From assembly GCF_003672135.1 (NCBI RefSeq), contig NC_039508.1, positions 11,109,945-11,173,944 on the forward strand: a DNA stretch of 64,000 nt, written 5' to 3'. Of this stretch, positions 25,909 to 38,900 are shown one piece after another. The position numbers and the translations under genes are program-made. The notes under the pieces are model-generated. The model did no database searches. It had not been told where the DNA came from and saw only the letters and a list, made by a program, of their open reading frames with translations. The number at the start of each line of letters is the position of its first letter. Positions within the stretch are counted from its first letter, which is position 1. Source of the stretch: Ooceraea biroi. Lineage: Eukaryota; Arthropoda; Insecta; Hymenoptera; Formicidae.

Positions 25909-26964
25909 CATTCCTCGCATTTTCAGAATGATTCTTCTCGCGAAGGATTCTGCAAATTGGATTAGATGGTGAGAACCAACGATGCGTACGAAACAACAGC
26001 ATTTGAACTTAAGTCGATATAACTCCGACCTAACGGGGCGTTAAACCTTCCTACCTGCGTCTTGTGAGAATAGAGGTGAAGTCATAGAGGGAACACCGCG
26101 AGAGGGTGAGCACACGAAGAACATATCTTGGACGAGAGGACCATTGACGACGGACGTCAAGCGCGTTAAATCTTTTTGTCAACCTGCTGAGTCTGACCTA
26201 ATCCGGTGATCGGATGAGCCGGACCGCTCTGTCAAAACTTGTCACGGGGCGAGAAACGACAGATCGCGAGGTGAGACCACCAATGAACTCCGCAGTTTTT
26301 GGAATATCCTTGTTACAGATTATAGATAAATACTCGTGCGGATTAGAGATGACAAACATAGCGCTGGAAAATAAACTCGATCATTTAATTTCGAGAAAGC
26401 GTAAAAATACTGCCACTTGTTAATATTCCAGCGAGCATAAATTTGAGAAGAGAGCTATTTTTCGTGGAAAATAAGTGAAGGAATGCTAGATCTGTGTTCG
26501 AGTAATGCGAACTCGCGCGAATTCTAGATCTCACTTACGATTACTTCTTATCACATGTGATGAAAGGAAACAGTAATGTATCCCCACAGAAAAAACGTAA
26601 TTGCTCGGCACCACAGTAACTCGCGTGTAAACGCGCAATAAAACGCCGATTGATAATCAGGCCTGAGTATAACTAGAGCGGCGTTCATAATAAGCATGTT
26701 TTTGCACGTTATGCACGCTATAATACTATTAAAATCGTAATTTATATTGTCGCGCACAACACAGAGCTCAAGTGCACTCTCTGGTGTATTAATCGAGAAT
26801 TGTAGCCTTGATTTATAACTTTATTCCGACAAATTTCTTCGTAAATCTTTTACACAGAAAATATACTTAACATAACACTGCTAATTAAAATATGAAAAAA
26901 CTTTGAAATATATTCAATACACTTTTGTTTTATTTAAAAAATTACGTCATCATTATTCGTCAAG

Positions 26965-26998
26965 CTATCAATTAATATATTCTATCAATTAATATATT
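26965..26998. repeat. 17-bp exact tandem duplication
   Basis: CTATCAATTAATATATT occurs twice back to back (26965-26981, 26982-26998). Each copy carries an ATTAAT core. Confidence 0.9.
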
Positions 26999-29900
26999 CG
27001 TACATTAATTGGAAGCCACGCTGCTAGATCAGAGGAATAACTTTAATTCCGCCACCTGCTCCCCGAGCAAACGACGAGCTCACAAATAATGCTTACAACC
27101 CAAGACAGTGAGACAAACAAGCATCGGAATACCGTTGAAGGGGAAGAAACGGTTCCAGTTATCTTCATCTAAACTATGCCGCGGGCAATTAATTGGCAAC
27201 AAGATAAGCGACACAGAAACATCGGCGGGAAAACGAGGCCTACTTATGTGCGAATAAAGTGTGTGTACGCGCAACGAAAACGACAGCACACCCCCTTTCT
27301 CGCTCCCAATCAGGATAATTAATTCCAGGCCTCGTCGATGCTCTCAATTAAAATTATACGTTAATGATTCGCAAAAACTTATTTCGTTGCGCGCCTGCGC
27401 GGGCATTATCTGCTAATTATTGCGACCTCGACTCGAGCCGCAAAGTAAATGAAGGAAAATGAAAAAGAAGCTCTCTCGCTCTACCGGTTCTCTGTCTGCG
27501 AGTTGCGCTCTTGTACGGCTGCCACATTATCTTCTCGTGCACATTATTTCTCAAGACGTCACTTTTCGTGCAAGCAAAATGCTCTTATCTCGTATTGGAA
27601 GCAAAAAAAAGATCGATAAAAGTTTCAAAGCCTTTCACATTTGAAGAAAGTTACGTTTCAGGACACTCTATCTTTGTAAGAAGCTGTTGATGCCGCAGAA
27701 GTCCGATAATTAAATTTAATCATTCGTTCGATATCGAGCGATTCTTATTATTCAATCAATCATATTAATATTCCTGACACAGCGAATCGTTTATCGGAGA
27801 GCGTTTCAGTTTCAGCTGTTTGCACGCGGGTCATGCAGCAATTTCCGTTGCGATATCTCGTTGCAATTAGACAACGAAATAGAATATCCTTTTTGTCGCG
27901 ATGGACATTTTAAAAATCTGAAAAATCCCGAGTCGAGTAAGCAACGTAAGATGACGTAAGTACTCGTTTCCGGTGAAGCTACGACTCAAATATCATTAAT
28001 GCAGCCAGTTGTTTTCCGTTTAAGCAGCTGTTAATTGGCAGTGACTAATTACGACGCGTTATCTGCGAGTTATCGCTCGGGCACTTTTGCTAAGCGTTAT
28101 CTCTCGCTGCCTCGCTCTCTGCGTCGTCGTTAAGAACGGTTACGTTTACGATATGTAATATACATGCATATTCGCTCGATGGATGCATCTCGATCCTCGG
28201 AGAATTCGCATCTCCATCACGGCTCCTCGAAAACATCAGCGCGTTAACATCCATTGCTGTTAACGAACGTATCAATAACTTTCATCGAAACTGACGGTCA
28301 GCAGAGAGAGATTTAACTCTTAATTAATAAACAATTGTATCACGCCGAGAAGCAGCGGAGCCACCTCCTGCATTGTGCAATTCGTCAATGAGCACGACAA
28401 TATGCGAGCTATCTCGGACAATTACGCGGGTAGACAATGCGTTATTTGTTGCTGAAGCTCGTCAATGCCTCGCGTGAATCTCTTCATGATTAATGCTGCT
28501 TACACATCTTTGTTAACTGCAGTTAAATAACGAGTTACTCGAATTTTTGCTCGGGAAACTGGTCTCTGTTAAAGGTCAAGTCAATCGCGACTGATAGGCC
28601 GCGATGACGCGCGCGCTAATGACTAATTAGAGTTCCCTTTCACGAGAACAAGTTCTGAAAGCTCCATGTAAATTAGCCGTAGTCGGTTAGTCGGATAGTA
28701 GAGCGCGGAAAATCGCGGAAAATCGAACCGCTCCGAACTCCCGCAGAGGCGGGCGTGTCGGTTCGAAAATTCGACGGAAGGAAAGAGAGATGGAAGAAAG
28801 GCACGGTCAGAATTTATCGGAAAACAAAAAAGCGATTTGCGTCGACCATCCTCATCAGACCGTTTCGACGCCACGCCCTGGCGACGAGTTCGTAAGGCCC
28901 AGGTTTCGTTGCACGAAACGCGTCCCGTTTCATCCCGGTCGTATCGGGGCCTCGGTAATTGGTGGTGTAACCGAGAAAAAGGTGATTTCTCGTCGGAAAC
29001 TAATGAGGGTAGGTGCCTTACTAGACTTCCTCCGCATATTACAGCCTTTACCGCTCTAACGCTCTGACATTAGCGCTCTCACGTTTCCGGAACAGGCACA
29101 ACATGCCGAAACATTAAAGCAACGCGTGCCGACGTTTCCGAAATTGGCCATACATTTGCCAAATTGTTCGAGAGACTATTTGTTTACACGCTTGAATCTG
29201 AACACGAGACGAACATGCCGGCCCGGCTCGGCCTCTGGCTGATGATAAAGTTCCAAGTATAACGCGATCGCGATAAAGTGATTAATTAATTTGCTCGCTG
29301 GTATTTACGTACGTGATTGCCCAATTACGTCTGACTGGCCTTTAACATAATAAATTTGTATCGACTTTAAGGCGTGTGCTATACGTACACTCGGCCGGCC
29401 GATAAACTATCTTAGAATGCGTTCATTGTAACGAATCTGAAGCGTTGGTAAATCGCCGTGATTACGGCTGTATCTCGGTCGCTCATGCGTAACGGCGAGA
29501 TGCGTGCTGGCCATCTCGGTCGAAGTTCGAGCTTCTTTCTTAATTACAGAGCTCCGATATCGTACAGATTTATTGCATTTACGCTTCTAAAATTATACTT
29601 TCCGCCGCGCCGGATTTTTGTTGTTCGCTCGTTCGCGCGTAGCTGCGTGCACGTCGACCGAATTATTCATGCTGCATGAATACCCGCAGACGTGCGTTTG
29701 CTCGCGCATGTGGTTCCGTTTCTTCGGAGGTCCGAATAAAATTCTCATTCAACGAGCCATATTTCACTTAACAATAGGCTCTTTCATGATTGTTACAATA
29801 AATACTTTGAGGACCAATAACGATTAATCGACACAACGCTACGAATACTTGACGTATTAAATTTTTAAGAATTCTTTCCCTTTCAGCTCCCTTTCATGTG

Positions 29901-32425
29901 ATTTGATTTATCCTGCATCAAGAATTGAACATACATACGTCTGAAAGACAAAACCGGATCGAGCGATATTGTATAGTGGCCAACGTGCTATTATTCGAAC
30001 CCTCTTTCATCTCCGAGACTCAGAAGCCGCCATCGACTGCGAAAGAACATTTACTCGGCTGTCAATTTGCGGATTAATATCATTGGCAATGCGTCCCGGC
30101 GATGTTTGGTGAACGACTCGCCGTGAGTGGGGCCTAAATCGACGTCGGCTTTATCTGAATCGCAGACGGCAGCATGCGAGAACACAGCGTTGCGAACCTT
30201 AAATCAAGGCACAATACTTCCGTACCCTTCTCGATGGCACGTATGGCCCATCATTTCTATTGTACGAGATGCCACGCTTGGTCGATCTTGCGTGAAGCGC
30301 TGATTAAAAGTGTAACGCCTAGAAATTACCGGAGCATCCCCAATACATCCTCGATAACTATCGTTAATTAGATTGCAGGGACACCTTGCATGAGGCTCCG
30401 TAGATTCGGTCGACGGGCGATTCTGAAACGCAAAGATCCACGAAATACAAACGTGGTTTCACGAATGGATACACTTACTTGAATAAAAATAAAAAGATTT
30501 AAATACGACGACGAAACAATACGTGGAAAACATGAAATGGACTATTAAAGTAATATCTAATTTTTCCAAGTGGAATAAATTGACGATTAATGACTCATGC
30601 TCGGTAATTCCCGATCTTCTTCTTATAAAAATGGCAGCCGATCCCCTAGCGGGTTCGATTTGGCCGAGTAATGTACGATTCCCGATCGAATCGATTTGAT
30701 ATGTATAATTCTCGCATGCTGCGATTGCGCGCGCGCACGCGATCAATTATTCCGCAGCGTGCTCTCATATTCCCCGAACCGATAATTTTCAAATGGATCG
30801 GAAGCACTCAGGAATATTGAATGAAGTATCATTCAATTACGGAGTTGTTTAGAAAATCACAGCGACGAGAGATGACTTCATCCGAGAAGGGTTCCGCGTA
30901 GACTTTCATTAATTTACGATCGCGTGCTTTAGAAAATTAGACCAGGCGCTGCGTTTCAATTGGAGAAACAACTGCTCGTAAACACGCCCATCGATAATGC
31001 TATTTGATCAAGGCTGCCGTCTCATATATCCCGACTTTCAGGATCTTTTATCGGATTTTCAAGGTTCGGCGATACAGCTCACTGCATAATTAAAGTCTAA
31101 TGTAATTTCCCGTAAAATTAATTAGTTTAGTTTGAAAAACCAGCTGAAATGATAATCGATTGGCTTAGTGAAATTTAGTAAATCTTCCACGCTTGAATAT
31201 TCGGATCTCGAATCGGGGTCAGAGACAAAGATTCCACAAAGGGACCTTTTCCTTAAGTTACGGACCAATTTTGCGCGGTAACTTCTGAGGCGGCCGGAGT
31301 CCTTTATATGGCGTGTCTAACATTTGGAGATGACGATCTGCCGAATGAGAACAGGATCGGCACGTCCTGACAGTCCAGTGCCGCTCCAGAAAACGAATGG
31401 CGAAAGGGATTCCCAAAAAGATCCTACACTAATTATAGGTTCGCCTGCTGGTCCACGATTGTTTGAACGTGTCAGCCCCTTGTTTGCGGCTTTCTAAGCA
31501 TGCCGCCCTTCCTCCTCTAGATTTTCTGTCGCCTCCTCTGCGCTTTGTGCACTCATAAATATCGCACATTTCCTGAAGCTGTACGAAAGATTTAAATTTA
31601 TATCAATTTAAATTTGTACTATTTCGATATATTATTTCAGAAAAGTGTTTTAAATATTGAAGTTCTCAGGACATTAAAATAAATTTCGCACGACGTCGTT
31701 GTCATTTCTCGATTAGTTTCTTTCGTGCGCGTACTGCGAATTGCTTAGATAATATTTATAATTAGGTTCCGTAACAAAGCTGTCGTTTTCGTGCTCTTTC
31801 TTTGCGTTCCAGATAATCGGTCAAATGTGACTTGAACACAGCGACGAAATAAGGCCAAGACGATAATAAGGATACTGTGTCATTTATAACTGCCTACTAA
31901 TTTGTACCATAAACGTCGTACACGCGCAGGTAGAGGATGAACCCACGCACGTGTGTGAGTGCAGCACGTATTTACCTGGCGATCCACGTAGGCAATCATA
32001 GTCGTTATCAGGGTCGGATCCAGTTGCCGGAAATTTCGGCTCTCATTGACCGGTCTCTGAGAATCATCTCGAAAAAAGGACGACAGTGGAGACGGCGGAT
32101 ATTTCATCTGGATCTTTATTAGCGCTGCAGAGGCAATAACTAAATTCTCATTATTTTAGCGTATTTCTCTAGTGGAATTTGCAGAGTATCATCCTACATT
32201 CAGAAATATGCTAAATTCGGAAACTTTCGCTAAGCGTTCTCCATAAGTTAATCTTGATTATTTCACTTATTTCTGATTTGCAGTTTTCCATGATTTTCCA
32301 AGATAAATCTTTTGGCGTTCACGGGATCAGTTGTACGTCCCTGATTCGTTTCAGTCTCCGGTATCTCTCCGGTCCATTAGTAGACGGTCCGCCGTTGAAC
32401 GCCGCAACTGCGCCTTTTCGAAACC

Positions 32426-32460
32426 CCGAGCGAGCGAGACTTCTCGCTCGTCGGGCTCGG
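32426..32460. repeat. hairpin-capable inverted repeat
   Basis: CGAGCGAGA (32431-32439) pairs with TCTCGCTCG (32442-32450), flanked by CCGAG (32426-32430) and CTCGG (32456-32460) with a 5-nt bulge. Confidence 0.6.
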
Positions 32461-32640
32461 AGGCAGCCGGGAGAGGAGACCGCGCGCCAGGCGGATTTAT
32501 GAATTGCCCAAATAATTTATTAAGCGTAATTTTCAATGGGGCCCAAATTGAATCTGATTTAAGTACAATGCCGCATTGTGGCTGGGCAGGCCAGCCCGGC
32601 TCAGGCAGAATGCGCGCCTTGATTCGAGAGCTCGCGAGCC

Positions 32641-32736
32641 TAAGAGAAGGTGCTAACTAGTCTCGCGGACGACGAGACGAGCCTCTCTCTCTTCTCTCTC
32701 CATTCTCTCCCGTCCTTCTCTGCGTCTCACCCTTTT

Positions 32737-32786
<50 letters not shown>

Positions 32787-32920
32787 TGTCATCTCTGTCA
32801 TCCCTCTTACACCTTCGTCCTCTCTCTTTCTCTCTCTTGCACATCTTCTTTTTATTCTTCCTTTTTATTTCTCCTCCTTCTTCTTCGCTGACCGTCTCGG
32901 CCGCGCGTTTGTCTTCCTTC
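32641..32920. other. CT-rich island
   Basis: The plus strand is almost entirely pyrimidine from about 32680 to 32880 around a long TC microsatellite. Frames through it are Leu/Ser or Arg/Glu repeats and not genes. Confidence 0.6.
32739..32782. repeat. (TC)22 microsatellite
   Basis: Uninterrupted TC dinucleotide run of 44 bases, the longest simple repeat noticed in the window. Confidence 0.95.
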
Positions 32921-35900
32921 CACGCGATTCACGCTAGACGTCCATCCGGTGGACGTCGATTTTCCACGAGTCGGATGACATCAGCACGAATACGCGCTGG
33001 CCGAAGAATGCCCTTTGATTGGACACCAAATGTACCTATCAATGGCTAATGAGCTAATGACCTTGGCAAGCGGGCATATCGCTTAATTGGGCCCGTCGAA
33101 TCCGACGATGCGCCGGCGATGCGCTCGGAAATAATAAATAATGCACCGACTGTCTTCGATCGTCGAGCGGAATCGTTTCCCCGCGGTAGACACGTCTGCA
33201 TGACGTACGTACGTTTCGCCTCTACGAGCACTCGCGAGCCGGTCATCAGAATCGTAGAATTGAAGGACTCCACGTGCGTACCACTCACGGCAATCGTATA
33301 GCGACGGTGCAATAAAATCCGTGACGCGTAAATTGTCGGGGGATTCAAGCCACTCGAAACCGATGTAATTTCGATCGAGCGTTTCGCCACATATACGTGC
33401 CACGCAAAAACACTCCTCCATTTACTCGCGACGACGGAAACGAATGATCGAATCGAAATTACATCGCTTTCAGGTGTCGCGAATGTCCGACACGATCACG
33501 CGTGCTCGGTGAACACGTTAATTCTCATGTTTCGGTATCGAAACGCAGCGCAATGCGCAATGTGTTAAGTGGTGCACATGAGACCTCACGTATCGCGGAG
33601 ACCACCCATCGGCTGTGAATTGTCGGTGGTTCTGAGAATTCAACGAGCATTCACGTGGTGCCGTAAGACTCTCGATGACCGACGTCGAGCAGGATGACTC
33701 TCGCTTGCGAGAGCCGACACGTCAAACCGCATCCAGATGCAATTATTCAGACGGATTCCGCATTCTCTCTCTCTGCCTACCTGGCCGCCTGCCTTTATCT
33801 CGCGTCTTTCGGAACGATCCGTCCCACCAATTGCGTGCGCTATCACCGCGCAGCGAAACTGCATTTGCGTAAATTTACATTAAATTTCAAGTCGAATTCT
33901 CGCTCATTTGCACATTTATGAGAGTCACGGGAGAAATTCAGACTGGAATAATCGATGTCTTATTTGCGTGATACCGAAAAAATATCCCTGCATTTGAAAA
34001 GAAATGGAATCGTCTCGTGCACAATCGTTAATTTAAAATTGATGAGCAGGGACAGTTCAACGTGATAATTTGGAAATTTTGTTACCTTGAAACCTTATGT
34101 CATAATATAGGTATATGCTTCGACTGTGCTTCAACGATTTGTACTTAATTTTCTACATTTGTCGAAATATAAATTGCATCTTTTCAGTCTTAAATAAAGT
34201 GTTTTTGTCTATTTCTCCCGACTTGTTGAGTTTGATAAAGAGCTGAGGTTCTTCGGAATTAAGTCTCTCTCTGCGTCAATCGTTTCAGAGTGGGATTCAA
34301 TCGAGTTACGGTGAGTTAGCTGGAGAAGCACCGATCGAACAGCTCAGAAAGTCGTCGGCGATCCTGCGTGTGGTGCCGCATGGCTCGTGGCTCTCCGAAG
34401 GAGAATATGATAAAGCGAAATAGGAGGAAAAAAAAATGTTTGTACCCCAACAGACACATTTATGGCCCAATCAACAGTGTATTCAGACATAGTCGCACCT
34501 TCTTGCAAGAAACGGTACAGCCATGACGAAAACTATCGCTCGCTGTCTCGTCCATATATGATTTAAAAAAAGCACGTGTGCCTTGCATACAAATGTACAA
34601 TGTTTATTCAAAAACCAATAATAAAATGGTGTCTATCCGTGGTTCGATTTCTGCCTCGATATCTCCACGTGAAAAAATAGTCGGTCTATTGTCGGAATTA
34701 TACTGTCGGAATATAATACGCGCGATTGAAATCATATTTTTCGATAGTAGGGGCGGAGGGGACGGGAGTGGACAGTGCGTGGATATTCACGGTCGAGCAA
34801 TCCACGAAGATCACACGCATTAAACGTTCCAAACGTATCGATCATTGGCGACGTACACTTTTCAAAGCAGCTGTACCTGACGCGTTTTTGGAGCCGGAGA
34901 TCAATGGACCGCCATGAATGCGATACACATATTTCTACCCACGCACGCGTCGTACGGATTGTTGTCGTTGCCTCTGCGATCGAAAATATTCCACGGAAAG
35001 AACCCATCTGTCTATCTCATTTGCGTGTGTAAAAATCTTGTGTTTCTAGGTAATAAAGTGACAAGATTAAATAAACCATAATAAATGCAATAAAACTTTG
35101 GTTACGTAATATAGATAAAATCCTTGGCCTCCGACTTGGCAGCATACGTTCATTTCACAAGGAAAGTTTTATTTAAAAATTATCACATGCCCAAGATGAA
35201 AAATGGATAATTAAATATTATCAAGTACTCACCGTTTCTATTAACTCTATAAAAAAATTAATTCATATTTGTGAAAAGCTTCATTATTTGTAAGAAAGAT
35301 ACATCTACATAAGAACGCGTAAGAGGGTGAAATTTCATCGTTGTGAGCTATTCTTTGTATCCCACGTGAAAGAGTCCAGAATCTGTAATCAGACTGTGCG
35401 TGCAGCGATAATTGATTTTTGTCCGCGCAAAACACAATAGCACACGTAAGATGGGAGTGTCATTCTAAATCACGAAATTAGTGTCGGCAATAGATATCGA
35501 CGCGGTCCGCCGCGCCGGCGGCAATAGGGGTTAAAGTATACACGGCATTAAATCAACGGAAGCACGGAATCGTCGGTGCAACGCGTATTAATCCTAATCT
35601 GCATTTTTATTCTCGAAACCACCCATATCGTGTCCCCCCTCGAGTTTCGTGCCTCGATCCGCCGAGGTTTTCGGCGTCGCAGCGTCGTATTTTGAAAGCA
35701 CTTTAGAACCATTTAACTGAATGCCCCGGGAGTTTATGTATGTGGTCCTCTCGCAGGACCACGGTCTTTGAGCCCGACTGACAAAGGGACCAGGTGTCGG
35801 ATTCTCCTGCACCATTACCGAGCTGTATATCACTCCTCGGTGTGCGCGATGCCGGTCTGAATATCGACTCGGGTCGCGCAACCATACACATATATTATAC

Positions 35901-38900
35901 GCCGGCTTAATTCGACTCATTAGGGCTACTTTTATAGGGATAAATTAGTTTATACACGATCGAAATCTGGATACAGCCGACGCGGGGAATGCGGCCGGTT
36001 TCGTGATCGGCTGAGAGCATGGTCGCCGGTTCTTCGGGATTTCACCCCTCTCCTCTCTCTTCTCCTCACGTCCGCATATGGCGATCTATCTATCTTGCGA
36101 TCTTATGAAAAGTGTATCATGAGGCGAGATTTATCGCCGTGAGTCGTTAGTCATCGACCGGTCGTTCTTATTAATTTGATGGCGCGCGATACGATCGTTG
36201 GTGGGACACGAGAAGCGTCGTTCAGCATCCTCCGAGATTCAGTTCGAGCTTTTATGATTTTATGATGCCTCTCTGATTCTCGGAAAAATGGAAGGAGCGA
36301 GAGGAGCGCTTCGACACCTGCCCGGACTGTGGGTTTGGATTGTCGGGCTCAATTTCACTCTTTTCAAGAAGTCGACAATCGAAGCCACTCGAGAGCGAAA
36401 AGAGCGACGCCTCGATCGCGTTCTCCGGAGCCTCACAACGATTTAAACAACTTCGAATGCTCCACGGTTATACATGAGGCACAATGAAGCGCCGGATCTT
36501 TTGTAAATGAGTTCTTCAGTATGGCAGTGCGAACTCAATGTGTACCCATCGGTCTATTCTTCCGACTTGCGCGTGGATCGCGAGGATATTCATACTTACG
36601 AAACCGCAGCCTTTAATGAACTGAATGAAAACTGATTATTTACGGGAAAAATATCAATACCTTTTCTTGCTTCGTCATACGTAAATGCATTTGAAAATGT
36701 GCACTGTAAAATGGTCAAGATAATAAATATAATAAATATTCCAGTTGGTTCCAACTATTATTACAAGAAACATTTCTCTTAAAGGCATTGCTTTGAACAT
36801 GCAAACAGATACTGAATCTAATGAGCTCGTATCTTGTTGCACGGACAAGTGAACCGGAAAGTGTTAAAAACGTGTCTCTCATAGATGAAGGCTTTTGCTT
36901 CCAGAGTCATGCGTCACGGGGCTACTGGATCGGCATGATCCATAGAGCACGTACGATCTTTTGCCGTCAGTCTGATCTGCGCGCGTATCTCCTACGCGTA
37001 GGTAGGTGCACAAACCAGGCGTGTATTTCTTGCTCGGGCCATTCTTCGGCGTGTGAATGGCTCTACGGAGGAAAATCGTCTTCGGAAGGGCCTCACGCCC
37101 TCGACAATACGACAATCTCGTGACGAGGAGCGACGAGGAGACGCGGGGGAAGGGGACTGCCCGGATAAAAGTAACCCAAGCGATTCGTTTCGCGCCCATT
37201 GTCGACCGTTCGAAAGATCAGTTTTTGAGCGAAACGCCAGAAAAGTGGCCCTCTTTTCGCAGCTAGGCATTCGCATAATTGCGATTTAAGAGGCACGGAA
37301 CAGCTGCGGTCGGCCGACAATGGCGCAGCCACTCGAAACGGACAATCGAACAATTTGGACTTCACTGTGTTGTGCGGCAATAAAAGTCGCGCGGAAGATT
37401 TTCCAGCGGAATGGCGACCGCCCCGGAGCGGTAAGCTTTATGAGGTAGTAACAAACACCACTCCTCGGCCATCCATAAACATGGGCTTTTTGACTGATTA
37501 TTTTCATGAATTTAAAATTACAATATCAAAGGCCGAATGATTCATGATGCTCTGATGTCTGTTTGAAGCAGCTTTATACATAAAAATTCTGATATTTCTT
37601 AAAATTAATTACATTACTTATTATTACCATCCTAACTTAAAGTGCAACTATCATTAACATTGAGTTCTTCTATATAAACTATTACTACATCCTGCCCTAA
37701 TATCTACAAGTCTATCTAAAGCTCATTGCGTCTGAACGTTAGCAAGCAGATGATGAATCTCTTGCGTTCGAGACAATACCATATACTACGAGAAAGCAGA
37801 TCAGGACCAGGCGGGAGACACGAGCGCCACATTTATTATCACATGTTCCACACGCAGGCGTTAGGGAACGACCGACTCGCTCGAGTCATCACACGCTCAA
37901 AAGCCCACCTAGTCAATTAAGGCGACAGGCCGCGGCGCTTCCTTTTTTCTCGCTCGGGGACGAATTGGTCCACACGCGAGGAAGCATGAGCACGGCGCGA
38001 GGCGACAAGACAACGAGAAAGATGAAGTAGACGCTTAGAGGAATACCACCTAACGCCAAACATGATGCTCGATGTCGACGGCGGGCGGACAGCCCGCGCG
38101 CGGATCGCCGCCGCGGCTCCAGGCGGTATCCAGCTTCCGAGATGACGTATGGCGAGCCGCGGCAGCTTCTATTTTCGGTGGCGTTTGGGAGCCGGCTCCG
38201 AGGGCTCTCCCGCTCAACATGTGCTCGATATTTAGACACCGGTCGTCCCCGCGACCGCGATCACCACGGATTTCCTCGGGCGCGGTACGCTCGTCGACGT
38301 AGTCTTGCTCGCTCGCTTCCACATGCGAATCCGCTTCATCCCTCAAGCTATTTAGCCCCGTGCCGTTATAAATTACATATCATTCGCTCGCCCCGAACTG
38401 ACATCGCGGCACGCGCTCAAGGAATGTGAGTACTGACTGCGCGCCCTCGTATGCTCCGCTTCTTCTTGTCGTCCTACCCGCGCGCTGTCTCGTCTCTTCA
38501 GTACTTTTTCTAGGGTCACCACTTACGACGAGGTCGTCTTAATCTTCATTAATATCCGGGTAGTCCGGAGAGAAGGCTCATCCTTTTAAACCGAGTAGAA
38601 GAGGCCGCGATATAGTTGTAGACTAATCATGATTTTTCGGTAGATTGCGCAAAATTATGTAAACGATTTTGAGTAAATCTTCACTTGGAGCAGAACCTTA
38701 CTTTGCCGAAAGGATCCGGAGGGATATGTCGCGGAACGTTCTAATCTTAAACACATGTTTCCGTGCAATGTTTTCCTAGAAGCGTTCCGCGGCACGTTTA
38801 CATCCTTAGTTTACGATTCTTTCAGATTGTTGTAGGCCTAACGTTCCGCAATTTTAGCCACGAATAAAGATTCGCGTCGATGGAAACGGACGGAGAAATG

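Larger units (their letters stand above)
25111..32640. other. divergent intergenic interval, no gene seen
   Basis: Mostly AT-balanced sequence with short unrecognised frames. It holds a nested inverted repeat at 25855-25908, a 17-bp tandem duplication at 26965-26998 and a hairpin-capable segment at 32426-32460. No gene, RNA or transposon was recognised. Confidence 0.65.
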
